From Nocardioides antri (GTDB lineage Bacteria > Actinomycetota > Actinomycetes > Propionibacteriales > Nocardioidaceae): 64,000 bases of DNA. The notes beneath the pieces are model-generated. The model ran no database searches, was not told the DNA's origin, and saw only the letters and a program-made list of their open reading frames with translations. This document shows positions 18,856 to 27,931 of the stretch, in pieces. Position 1 is the stretch's first letter, and the number at the start of each line of letters is the position of its first letter. The stretch lies in contig NZ_VUJW01000003.1 in assembly GCF_008373765.1 (NCBI RefSeq), forward strand, positions 806,001 to 870,000. Direction: 5' to 3'. A program made the translations under genes and the position numbers.

Positions 18856-19323
18856 ATGCCCGCTCGCACCTCACGGCCCCAGCTCGACGACGTCTCGAAG
18901 GCGATCATCGAGCAGCTGCAGCAGGACGGCCGCCGGTCCTACGCGGCGATCGGCAAGGTGGTCGGGTTGTCCGAGGCCGCCGTCCGCCAACGGGTGCAGC
19001 GGCTGGTCGACACCGGTGTCATGCAGATCGTCGCCGTGACCGACCCGCTGGAGCTCGGGTTCGCCCGCGAGGCCATGGTCGGGATCCGGGTGAGCGGTCA
19101 GATCGCGCCGGTGGCCGACGCGCTCGCCGAGCTCGACGAGGTCACCTACGTCGTCATGACCGCGGGCAGCCTCGACATCCTCGCCGAGGTGGTCGCCGAG
19201 TCCGACGAGGACCTGCTCGAGATCGTCTCCGAGCGCATCCGCCGGATCCCCGGCGTGGCCTCGACCGAGACGTTCGTCTACCTGAGCCTGCGCAAGCAGA
19301 TCTACTCGTGGGGCGTGCGCTGA
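18856..19323 (+). CDS. Lrp/AsnC-family transcriptional regulator
   Basis: 155 residues from the ATG at 18856. N-terminal winged helix (DDVSKAIIEQLQQDGRRSYAAIG...LSEAAVRQRVQRLVDTGVM) followed by the RAM effector domain (residues about 70-150) with the conserved G-D-LE pattern in AGSLDILAEVVAESDEDLLEIV. Family members respond to amino acids or small amines. Divergence from potD suggests that it controls polyamine uptake and the neighbouring catabolic genes. Its 3' end overlaps the convergent HAD gene by 22 bases. Confidence 0.92.
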   Translation: MPARTSRPQLDDVSKAIIEQLQQDGRRSYAAIGKVVGLSEAAVRQRVQRLVDTGVMQIVAVTDPLELGFAREAMVGIRVSGQIAPVADALAELDEVTYVVMTAGSLDILAEVVAESDEDLLEIVSERIRRIPGVASTETFVYLSLRKQIYSWGVR

Positions 19324-19949
19324 CCCGGTGACCCGTCGGCCAGGTAGTCGTCGAGCCAGGCCGGGAACTCGTGCAGGTCCTCGAGCACGACGTGCGTCCC
19401 TGCGTCGTACAGCTCCTCGGCAGTGCAGCCACCCGTCAGCACCGAGACGCTGAGGATCCCCGCGGCCAGCGCCCCCTCGACGTCGTGGACGTGGTCGCCG
19501 ACGTAGATGTGGGCACCCTCGCGGCGCAGCACGTCGGCCTTGCCGACGCCCCAGACCTTGCCCTCGAGGTGGTCGACGTCGAACCCGACGTGGTCGACGT
19601 GCAGCTGCGCGTTCGGGGTGAACTTGCCGGTCACGACCACCACGCGGCCGCCGTGCCTCCGCACGGCCGACAGGGCCTCGTGGGCGCCCGCCATCGCCGC
19701 GACGGACTCGATCGCGTGGTCCGGGTAGAGCGTGCGGAACCGGTCGACCGCCGGCTGGATGGCCTCCTCGGCGAGGTGGGGCCGGAGGATCAGGTCGAGC
19801 GGCGGCCCGAGGTTCGACGTCATCTCGTCGATGGGGAGCTCGACGCCCAGCTCCCCGGACAGCGCGAGCAGCACCTCGCGGAAGCCGGGCACGGTGTCGA
19901 TGAGGGTCATGTCGAGGTCGAACCCCACGACGAGCTGTTCAGGAGTCAA
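19302..19949 (-). CDS. HAD-superfamily hydrolase, phosphoglycolate phosphatase-like
   Basis: 215 residues. Motif I DLDMTLID gives the nucleophile Asp and acid/base Asp, motif II is VVVVTGK, and the C-terminal VGDHVHDVEGA supplies the magnesium-binding aspartates. The helical cap between residues about 20 and 85 is of the C1 type seen in phosphoglycolate phosphatases and 5'-nucleotidases. The substrate is unknown. It overlaps the end of the upstream FAD oxidoreductase by eleven bases, so they are probably co-translated. Confidence 0.88.
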   Translation of the reverse strand: MTPEQLVVGFDLDMTLIDTVPGFREVLLALSGELGVELPIDEMTSNLGPPLDLILRPHLAEEAIQPAVDRFRTLYPDHAIESVAAMAGAHEALSAVRRHGGRVVVVTGKFTPNAQLHVDHVGFDVDHLEGKVWGVGKADVLRREGAHIYVGDHVHDVEGALAAGILSVSVLTGGCTAEELYDAGTHVVLEDLHEFPAWLDDYLADGSPGQRTPHE

Positions 19950-21297
19950 AGCCCAGCCCCAGCCGGTCGAGGGTCCGCAGCCACAGGTTGCGGCGCCCGG
20001 TGTCGTCGGCGCGGGCGAGTGCGCGCCGGGTGAGCTCGATGCCCGCCCAGGCGACCGGCTCGGGCGGGAACGGCACCGCCGGCCGGCGCACCATCTCCAG
20101 CCGGGTCCGCTCGGTCTCCTCGCCCGCCAGCAGGTCGAGCATCACGTCGGCGGCGAAGCGGGTGGCACCGACGCCGAGGCCCGTGAACCCGAGGGCGTAC
20201 GACGACCGGCCGCCGTGCGCCGTACCGAAGCTGGCGCTGAAGCGCGTCGAGGTGTCGATCACCCCGGCCCAGCGGTGCGTGAAGCGGATCCCGTCCAGCT
20301 GCGGGAACGTGGTGTGGAAGTGCTCGGCCAGCATCGCGAACGTCTCCCGGCGATCCTCGTGGTCGCTCCGGATCGACCGGCCGAAGTGGTAGATCGCGTC
20401 GTAGCCGCCCCACAGGATCCGGCGGTCCGGCGTCACCCGGTAGTAGTGGAACTGGTTGCCGGCGTCGCCGACCCCGATCGCCGGGTCCCAGCCGAGCGCA
20501 GCGAGCTGGGTCTCGGTGAGCGGCTCGGTGGCGAGGACGTAGTCGTAGACCGGGACCGTCGTGAGGCGGAGCCGCCGCAGCAGCGGGCGGAACACGTTGG
20601 TGGCGAGGGCGACCCGGCGAGCACGGACCACGCCGCCGGTGGTCGTGACCTCCATCGTGTCGCCGGTACGACGGATCCCGGTGACCCGGGTGCGCTCGGC
20701 GATCCGCACGCCCTGCTGCTCCGCCGCGTCGGCCAGGCCCCACGCCAACCGGGCGGGGTCGAGCACGGCGCCCTCCTCCGCGCCCGACAGCCGACCGGCG
20801 AGGTAGGTCGGCGAGTCGACCACCTTCCGCACCGCGTCCCGGTCGAGGAAGCCCGGCACATCGGGCTCGAGCCCGGCGACCTCGTGCGGTCGCGTCGCCA
20901 CGGCGAGGGACCCGCCCCGGAGGAAGCCGCAGTCGATGCCGTAGCGGGCGACCGCCTCCTCGATCCCGTCGAGGTTCTCGATGCCGAGCCGGTGGAGGTC
21001 GTCGTACTCCTCCGGCCAGCGGGCCATCCCGTTGTGCTCGCCGTGGGTCAGCGAGGCCTCGCAGAACCCCCCGTTGCGGCCGGTGGCGTGCTCGGCGATC
21101 CGGTCGCCCTCGACCAGCAGCACGTCGCGGCCGGGCTCCCGCTCGACCGCGCGCACCGCCGTCCACAATCCGCAGAAGCCGCCACCCACGACCACCAGGT
21201 CCGCGGTGGCGTCTGCAGCCAGCGCCGGTCGGGGCTCGGGGCGCACGGGGGTGTCCAGCCAGAGCGGGCGGTTGACCGATCCGCCGAGTGAGTCCAC
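19939..21297 (-). CDS. FAD-dependent amine oxidoreductase (PuuB/DAO family)
   Basis: 452 residues. An N-terminal dinucleotide fold (LVVVGGGFCGLWTAVRAVE), the GRNGGFCE motif shared with gamma-glutamylputrescine oxidases and related N-substituted amine oxidases, and a C-terminal FTGLGVGATRFAADVMLDLLAG flavin-binding segment. Family members oxidise secondary amines with release of peroxide. In this locus an oxidation of a polyamine or a glutamylated polyamine is plausible (inference), although no glutamylpolyamine synthetase gene is visible. Confidence 0.87.
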   Translation of the reverse strand: MDSLGGSVNRPLWLDTPVRPEPRPALAADATADLVVVGGGFCGLWTAVRAVEREPGRDVLLVEGDRIAEHATGRNGGFCEASLTHGEHNGMARWPEEYDDLHRLGIENLDGIEEAVARYGIDCGFLRGGSLAVATRPHEVAGLEPDVPGFLDRDAVRKVVDSPTYLAGRLSGAEEGAVLDPARLAWGLADAAEQQGVRIAERTRVTGIRRTGDTMEVTTTGGVVRARRVALATNVFRPLLRRLRLTTVPVYDYVLATEPLTETQLAALGWDPAIGVGDAGNQFHYYRVTPDRRILWGGYDAIYHFGRSIRSDHEDRRETFAMLAEHFHTTFPQLDGIRFTHRWAGVIDTSTRFSASFGTAHGGRSSYALGFTGLGVGATRFAADVMLDLLAGEETERTRLEMVRRPAVPFPPEPVAWAGIELTRRALARADDTGRRNLWLRTLDRLGLGFDS

Positions 21298-21345
21298 CCG
21301 CCGGAGGATAGATCAGCCGTCCTAGCTCGGCGCGACGCGCCGTCC

Positions 21346-21741
21346 TCAGGCCTTCTCCGCCCGGCTCTTCAGCTCGGCCCACGGGAGCCGCTGGCGGAGC
21401 GTCGCGCCGCTCGGCGCTCCGTCCTGCGTCCTCGCCCAGGCGGAGTAGTCGGCGAACGACCCGGTGCTGCCGGGAGCGCGGAGGTAGGTGGCGACGATGC
21501 CGACGATCTCGTCGTCCGACCAGCGGCGGGAGGTCGAGCGGGTCTTGTTCGTCGCCACGCCGGCGCGGTTGCACGCCTCGATCCACGAGCCGAACCGGCG
21601 GATCAGCAGGGCCGGCGAGGCGGCGTCGCGGCTGCGCTGCCAGCCGTCGTACGCACCAGCGGTCAGCGGTTCTCCGAGCTCGGCGGCCGCCGCCGCGATC
21701 GAGGCGACCAGCTGGTCGTCGCTGTAGTCCTGAGCGCGCAA
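21346..21741 (-). CDS. Stand-alone homing-endonuclease-associated (HNH) repeat protein
   Basis: 131 residues built of two similar units. Each ends in a pattern like L-rrFGSWieACnRAG or LrqRLPWaELKsRA, preceded by Y..W.r..d..SpalLi, which matches the repeat that accompanies HNH homing endonucleases and is thought to bind DNA. No nuclease domain is attached and none is nearby. It sits directly upstream of the malic enzyme stop. It could be a small DNA-binding protein or a relic of a homing element. Confidence 0.6.
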   Translation of the reverse strand: MRAQDYSDDQLVASIAAAAAELGEPLTAGAYDGWQRSRDAASPALLIRRFGSWIEACNRAGVATNKTRSTSRRWSDDEIVGIVATYLRAPGSTGSFADYSAWARTQDGAPSGATLRQRLPWAELKSRAEKA

Positions 21742-21748
21742 CGCGACG

Positions 21749-23131
<1,383 letters not shown>

Positions 23132-23283
23132 GCGCCTACCTAAGACCCCTCCGCGGGCTACTAACAAGTAGACGTCGGCGCCGTCGGTGTTGTGGTCATA
23201 GATTTCCGGGACCGTCCCGCCCGACGGTCGGCGCTCGTCCGCCGGCAGCCAACCGGGAAGGCGCTTCGCCGCATCTCGTAGTC

Positions 23284-23910
23284 GTGACCGACTTCCCGAG
23301 ACCCGACGACGGCAGCCTCGAGCAGGTGCTGCGCCGGGACCTGCGCGAGACGGTGGACCACATCCCGGCGGTGCCGGTCGACGCCGTCCTGGTCCGGGAC
23401 ACCCGGCGGCTCGGCCACGCGCTGCGCACCCACCGCACGACGATGACGCTGCTGGTCGTCGCCGCCGTGGCGCTGACGGTCCTCGCGATCCTGGTCAGTC
23501 CGGCGCTCGGCCGGGCCGAGCCGACCGGGCGCTACCGTCCCCAGCTCCCCGCGGATCCGCTCGAGCTCGGCTGCTACCCGCTGCCGCCCGGCCTCACCCT
23601 CGACTTCCCCTACCAGGTCCGTAAGGACGGCGACGTCGACGGCGTGCGGGTCCTCACCCTCCACTGGGACGAGCTGGACGCTGCGGAGGTACGACGCCGG
23701 CTGGCCGCCGCCCTCGTGGGTGCCGGCCTGCCGCGCCGGTCGGCCACCGTGACGCCGTTCCCCGAGCTCACGCCGGACATGATCGTGCGGGGCGAGGTCG
23801 TGCTCAGGCTCCCGGTCGCGCGGCTGTCGAGCGCCGACCCGGCCTGCACCGACCCCGCGACCACGAAGCGCTTCCCCGACGACTGGGCGCCGTCCACGGA
23901 GTACGGATGA
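23284..23910 (+). CDS. Single-pass membrane protein of unknown function
   Basis: 208 residues from the GTG at 23284. A charged cytosolic N-terminus of about 50 residues, one hydrophobic helix (MTLLVVAAVALTVLAILV), and an extracellular domain with two cysteines that could pair. I do not recognise the family. It overlaps the next gene (GT-C-like membrane protein) as ATGA, so the two are co-translated and may act together at the cell surface. Confidence 0.7.
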   Translation: MTDFPRPDDGSLEQVLRRDLRETVDHIPAVPVDAVLVRDTRRLGHALRTHRTTMTLLVVAAVALTVLAILVSPALGRAEPTGRYRPQLPADPLELGCYPLPPGLTLDFPYQVRKDGDVDGVRVLTLHWDELDAAEVRRRLAAALVGAGLPRRSATVTPFPELTPDMIVRGEVVLRLPVARLSSADPACTDPATTKRFPDDWAPSTEYG

Positions 23911-25184
23911 TCGCGCCGCTGCGTGCGGTGCGGGCCGATCCGCTGCTGACTGCGTGCGTCGCGGTCGCCCTCGCGCTCAAGGTCGTGCTCTTCGCCCGGG
24001 TAGCGGACCTCCCGTTCCGCGGTGACGAGGTGGCCTATCACGACGCCGGCTGCGCGCTCGCCAACCTCGTGCGCGACCTCGCCTGGCTCCGCAGCCCCGA
24101 CGGCGGCGAGCTCTCGCGCAACGTGGTCGGTAGCGGCTGGTTCATGCCGGGGATGGGGCTCGTGCTCATGCCGCTCTACCTCGTCGCCCCGGAGGCCGAC
24201 GACACCGTCGCCCGGCTGTGGCTCGGCCTGGTCTCGGGCGCGGTGTTCGTCCTCACCGTCGTGCACGTCCGGCGCTCGCTCGGGCGGGGGTTCGCGCTCG
24301 CGCTCTGCGCCTTCCCGGCGCTGGTGCCGGTATGGGTGCTCCTCTCCCTCACGGCGTACGGCGACCTGCTGGCCGGTCTCGTGCTCGTCCTGCTCCTCAC
24401 CCGGCTCGTCGACGTGCTCCGGGCAGGGCAGGAGGGCCAGCCGCCGACGGTCCGCGACGGGATGGTGCTCGGCTTCCTCGCGATCGCGGTCGTCTACCTG
24501 CGGTCCAGCGCGGTGCTGGCGGTCGTGGCCATGGCAGCCACCGCGGTCGTCGTGCTCCTCTGGTCGCTGCGGCGCACCGGCGAGCGGTCCGTCCTCGGCA
24601 CGTCACTGGTCTCGGCCGCGGCGGCCGGCGCGGTGTTCGCGGGACTGCTGCTGCCCTGGTCGATCGGCGCCTCGGCCGCGCTCGACGACCGGGTGGTCAC
24701 GACGACGTCGGTCCCGACCGCTCTCGCCAACACCTTCGGTGAGCGGGCCGAGGTCTGCTACGGCCCGTGCGACCCCGGCAGCACGGTGTGGTTCGCTCCG
24801 GTTCGCTACGCGCGGGAGGTCGCGCGGGCCACCGGCGGCGGCGAGGTCACCGTGCTCAACCAGATGTCGAGCCACGCCCGGCAGGACGTCACCTCCCGCA
24901 GCTACGCCCGCGACGTCGCCGACAACTTCGAGCGCTACCGCTCCATCGACGGGTTCGGCGCGCTCCTCAAGCCGCCCGACGCCCCGCACGACCGCGGGTT
25001 CTGGCAGTGGGTCGCCCGCGACCTGAGCCTCGAGATCTTCGGGCCGGTCTCCTGGCTCGTCCTTGCGGCCCTGCTGGTCGTCAGCGGCCGCCGCCACAGC
25101 GAGCAGGTCGTCGCGGTCCTGCTCAAGGTCGGCCTGCTGGCGCTCCTCACCCAGCCGTTCGTCCACCTCGCCGGCTCCCGCTAG
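23907..25184 (+). CDS. Polytopic GT-C-like membrane protein, ended early by an amber codon
   Basis: 425 residues with about nine hydrophobic helices. The first extracytoplasmic loop has the acidic motif FRGDEVAYHDAG, the place where GT-C glycosyltransferases (ArnT/PMT-like) keep a catalytic Asp-Glu. The frame ends ...PFVHLAGSR then TAG, in the middle of what should be a helix, and coding-like sequence continues in frame for 61 codons (next entry). A tyrosine codon (SRYW) changed to TAG by one base would restore a normal C-terminus (inference). It is translationally coupled to the upstream single-pass protein. A glycan or lipid-sugar transfer role is only suggested. Confidence 0.7.
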   Translation: MIAPLRAVRADPLLTACVAVALALKVVLFARVADLPFRGDEVAYHDAGCALANLVRDLAWLRSPDGGELSRNVVGSGWFMPGMGLVLMPLYLVAPEADDTVARLWLGLVSGAVFVLTVVHVRRSLGRGFALALCAFPALVPVWVLLSLTAYGDLLAGLVLVLLLTRLVDVLRAGQEGQPPTVRDGMVLGFLAIAVVYLRSSAVLAVVAMAATAVVVLLWSLRRTGERSVLGTSLVSAAAAGAVFAGLLLPWSIGASAALDDRVVTTTSVPTALANTFGERAEVCYGPCDPGSTVWFAPVRYAREVARATGGGEVTVLNQMSSHARQDVTSRSYARDVADNFERYRSIDGFGALLKPPDAPHDRGFWQWVARDLSLEIFGPVSWLVLAALLVVSGRRHSEQVVAVLLKVGLLALLTQPFVHLAGSR

Positions 25185-25370
25185 TGGACCACGGCCGGTG
25201 CGCTCGGCGGGCTCGCGGTCGTCGTCCTCGTCCGGACGGTGCGCGACGCCGTACGACGCGAGCCGGCGCCGCTCGGCGACGAGCCGTCACGGCTGCTCAC
25301 CGTCCTGCAGTGGCTGCTGTCCGCGGGCACGGTCGCCGTCGCGGCGACCGTGTCGGTGCTGGCTGCCTGA
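25185..25370 (+). pseudogene. In-frame C-terminal continuation of the GT-C-like gene after a TAG
   Basis: Immediately after the TAG at 25182-25184 the same frame runs 61 codons to TGA at 25368. It encodes a hydrophobic helix (GALGGLAVVVLV), a charged loop and a second helix (LQWLLSAGTVAVAATVSVLAA), with third positions almost all G or C. There is no ATG or nearby ribosome site to start it independently. It is best read as the detached tail of the upstream gene. Confidence 0.65.
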
Positions 25371-25373
25371 TCC

Positions 25374-26438
25374 CTACCGCAGCGGAAGTCGGCGGGCGAT
25401 GCCGTCATCGATCATCTGCTGGAAGTGGTCCGTGATCGTCTCCTCCGCGTCGCGGTACTCCAGCCCCAGCTCCGCGCGGCTGCGGCTGTTGTCGAACTCC
25501 AGCGGCCAGCCGACGTTCTTCTCCACGAACTCACGGGTGAACCCGGCGACCGGGGCGAACATCTTGAACGCCCGCTTCGGCATCTTCGTGTACGGGAACG
25601 GGTAGGTCCGCCCGAACCTCCGACGGAGGATGCGGCCGATCTCGAGCATCGTGATGGTGCGGGCGTTCGTGATGTAGCGCCCGTGTGCGGTCGGTGTGTA
25701 TCCGGCTGCGATGTGGGCGCGCGCCGCGTCGCGTACGTCGACCAGGCCCATCGCCAGGTCGGGCGCGCCGGCTGCGAGCGAGTAGTCGGTGAACGCCCGC
25801 ATCGTCGCCATCGACCCCGACTTGCTCGCGGTGGTCAGCGACGGACCGAGCACCAGTCCGGGGTGGATGGTCACCAGGTCCCACCGGTCCTGCCGCCCGC
25901 AGATGTCCCAGGCAGCGCGCTCGGCGACGGTCTTGGCGTAGGGGTACGGCTGGTGCTGGGTGGTGCTGGTGGTGTTCCAGTCGGCCTCGGTGAACGGACC
26001 GCGTCCGCGCATGTCGATGTTGTCGCCGTGGATCGCCACGACGCTGCTGGTGAGGACGACCCGCTTGACCGACGGGGTCGCGTCGACGCTCGCCAGCACG
26101 TTGCGGGTGCCCTCGAGGGCCGGGCGGACCAGCTGCCGCTCGGGGTCGCGGACCTTGCCCAGCAGGAACGGCGACGCGGTGTGGATCACCAGCTCGCAGC
26201 CCTGCATCGCCTCGTCGTAGCTGCCGGTCTCGAGCAGGTCCGCCCGGTGCAGGGTGAGCCGCCCGGGGTGCGCGTCGGCCAGCGCGTGCAGGTGCTCGAG
26301 CCCGATCGCCTTGTCGGGGTCCCGCACCGTCCCGCGGACGGTCCGGCCGTCCTCGAGGAGGTAGCGGACGATCCAGCTCGCCACGTATCCGGTCGCACCG
26401 GTGACGAGGACGGGGCTGTCGGGGTCGATGGTGGTCAT
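25374..26438 (-). CDS. NAD-dependent epimerase/dehydratase-family aldehyde reductase
   Basis: 354 residues of the extended short-chain dehydrogenase fold. NAD(P) motif VLVTGATGYVASWIVRYLL at residues 10-28, the catalytic Ser region VVLTSSVVAIHG, and the active-site YPYAK pair near residue 165. It resembles dihydroflavonol 4-reductase-like aldehyde reductases of bacteria. The substrate is unknown. It converges on the end of the GT-C-like gene, with only three bases after that gene's displaced stop. Confidence 0.87.
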   Translation of the reverse strand: MTTIDPDSPVLVTGATGYVASWIVRYLLEDGRTVRGTVRDPDKAIGLEHLHALADAHPGRLTLHRADLLETGSYDEAMQGCELVIHTASPFLLGKVRDPERQLVRPALEGTRNVLASVDATPSVKRVVLTSSVVAIHGDNIDMRGRGPFTEADWNTTSTTQHQPYPYAKTVAERAAWDICGRQDRWDLVTIHPGLVLGPSLTTASKSGSMATMRAFTDYSLAAGAPDLAMGLVDVRDAARAHIAAGYTPTAHGRYITNARTITMLEIGRILRRRFGRTYPFPYTKMPKRAFKMFAPVAGFTREFVEKNVGWPLEFDNSRSRAELGLEYRDAEETITDHFQQMIDDGIARRLPLR

Positions 26439-26535
26439 GCTCGGGTTCCCTTCGCGAGCGGCCTCCCTCGGCCCGGTTGCTGCTGCCGGGCACCGCGCGC
26501 CCGAGCATAGGGGTCCCCCGGGGATCCGATCCCTG

Positions 26536-26579
26536 GAGCGGTGGGGAAGGTGGCCCCCAGTCCACCTTCTCCACCGCTC
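26536..26579. terminator. Strong stem-loop downstream of pncC
   Basis: Arms of 18 bases (GAGCGGTGGxGAAGGTGG and complement, one mismatch) enclose an eight-base loop. It lies between the pncC stop (26619, minus) and the reductase start, so it should terminate the nadE-pncC transcript. Confidence 0.75.
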
Positions 26580-26618
26580 CCGGCATCGGGGCTAGCCCTG
26601 AAGTCCCGTGAAGGGCAG

Positions 26619-27083
26619 TCAGTCCCGAGTGAGGTGCGCGGCCAGCTGGGAGAGGGCCGCGCGGACGGTCTGCTCGACGACGTCGGCCGGATCGCCCTCG
26701 AACAGGTGGCGGGTCACCAGGGGTTGCCCGTCCACCCAGCTCGCGACGAAGACGGTGCCCGCTGGCTCACCCTCCTCCTCGCCCGGCCCGCCGACCCCGG
26801 TGACGGCCACGGCGGCGTCCGCGCCGAGGAGCTTGCTGACGCCCTGGCTCATCTGCTCGGCGCACGACGCCCGCACCACCGGTCCCTCCTCCACGCCGAG
26901 GACGCCGAACTTCACCCCGGACGCGTAGGCGACCACGCCGCCGAGGAACCACGACGACGCGTCCTCGCCGCGTCCCAGCGCCGACGCGATCGCGCCGGAC
27001 GTGAGCGACTCGGCGCACGCGACGGTGACGGAGGCCGCTGCCGCGTGCTGGGCGATGACGTCCACCGGGTCCGCGGGTGTCAT
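26619..27083 (-). CDS. pncC: Nicotinamide-nucleotide amidohydrolase (CinA C-terminal family)
   Basis: 154 residues, consisting only of the CinA C-terminal domain. Conserved [14 protein letters not shown] (residues about 23-36), and [19 protein letters not shown] near residue 95. This domain hydrolyses nicotinamide mononucleotide to nicotinate mononucleotide plus ammonia in pyridine nucleotide recycling. Its ATG overlaps the nadE stop (ATGA), a genetic link that supports the NAD-recycling role over the older competence/damage label. Confidence 0.9.
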   Translation of the reverse strand: MTPADPVDVIAQHAAAASVTVACAESLTSGAIASALGRGEDASSWFLGGVVAYASGVKFGVLGVEEGPVVRASCAEQMSQGVSKLLGADAAVAVTGVGGPGEEEGEPAGTVFVASWVDGQPLVTRHLFEGDPADVVEQTVRAALSQLAAHLTRD

Positions 27084-27880
27084 GGTCCCACCGGGAGGTG
27101 ACGCTTGTGAGCCGTCTGCCGGTAGGCGGTCTCGATGACCTCACGTGCCCGTGGGCTCACCTCCTCGCCCAGGAGGTAGGCGTCGATCTCCTGGTAGGTG
27201 ACCCCGTAGGCCGTCTCGTCCGGCAACGCGGGCCGCAGGTCCTCGAGGTCGGCGGTGGGCACCTTCTCCACCAGGTGTGACGGCGCCCCGAGCTCGCGTC
27301 CGAGCTCGCGCACCCTGCTCTTGGTGAGACCGAGCAGCGGACCGACGTCGAACGCCCCGTCGCCGTACTTCGTGAAGAAGCCCATCACCGCCTCGGCGGC
27401 GTGGTCGGTCCCCACGACCAGGGCATCCAGCCGGCCGGCGACGGCGTACTGCGCCACCATCCGCTGCCGCGCCTTGATGTTCCCCTTGACGAAGTCGGCG
27501 CGCTCGGGGCTCACCTCGTTGACCGAGGTCGCCTCGTGCAGCGCGTCCACGGCCGGCTTGACGTCCACCGTCACCGTCGCGGACGGCTCGATGAAGCGCA
27601 GCGCATCGGCCGCCTCGGCCTCGTCGTGCTGCCGGCCGTAGGGCAGCCTGACCGCGGTGAAGGTGCCGTCGGCGCGCTCGCAGGCGAGAGCGGCGAGGCG
27701 GCCGGCGACCGTGGAGTCGACCCCACCGCTGATGCCGAGCACGTAGCCGCTCGCTCCGCTTGCGCGCAGGTAGTCCGCGAGGAACCCGATCCTGCGCTCG
27801 GCCTCCTCAGCCGCGTCGAACGCCTCGGCGACGCCGAGCTCCGCGCGGATCGAGTCCTGACTGACGTCACCTGGATCCAT
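27080..27880 (-). CDS. nadE: Ammonia-dependent NAD synthetase
   Basis: 266 residues from the ATG at 27880 ([10 protein letters not shown]), close to the 275 residues of the E. coli enzyme; an upstream start would extend into a terminator hairpin. The PP-loop motif [14 protein letters not shown] binds ATP, and [35 protein letters not shown] is the conserved NAD-synthetase core. No glutaminase domain is present, so free ammonia is the nitrogen donor. It amidates nicotinate adenine dinucleotide to NAD. It is coupled to pncC. Confidence 0.96.
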   Translation of the reverse strand: MDPGDVSQDSIRAELGVAEAFDAAEEAERRIGFLADYLRASGASGYVLGISGGVDSTVAGRLAALACERADGTFTAVRLPYGRQHDEAEAADALRFIEPSATVTVDVKPAVDALHEATSVNEVSPERADFVKGNIKARQRMVAQYAVAGRLDALVVGTDHAAEAVMGFFTKYGDGAFDVGPLLGLTKSRVRELGRELGAPSHLVEKVPTADLEDLRPALPDETAYGVTYQEIDAYLLGEEVSPRAREVIETAYRQTAHKRHLPVGP

Positions 27881-27894
27881 GGGGCTCGCGTTAC

Positions 27895-27931
27895 CCGCCG
27901 GCGTCCCGCTCAACCGGCGGGACGCCGGCGG
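27895..27931. terminator. Perfect 14-bp hairpin after the subtilase gene
   Basis: CCGCCGGCGTCCCG and its exact complement flank a nine-base loop directly after the subtilase stop codon (minus strand) and just before the nadE start. It should end subtilase transcription. Confidence 0.8.
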
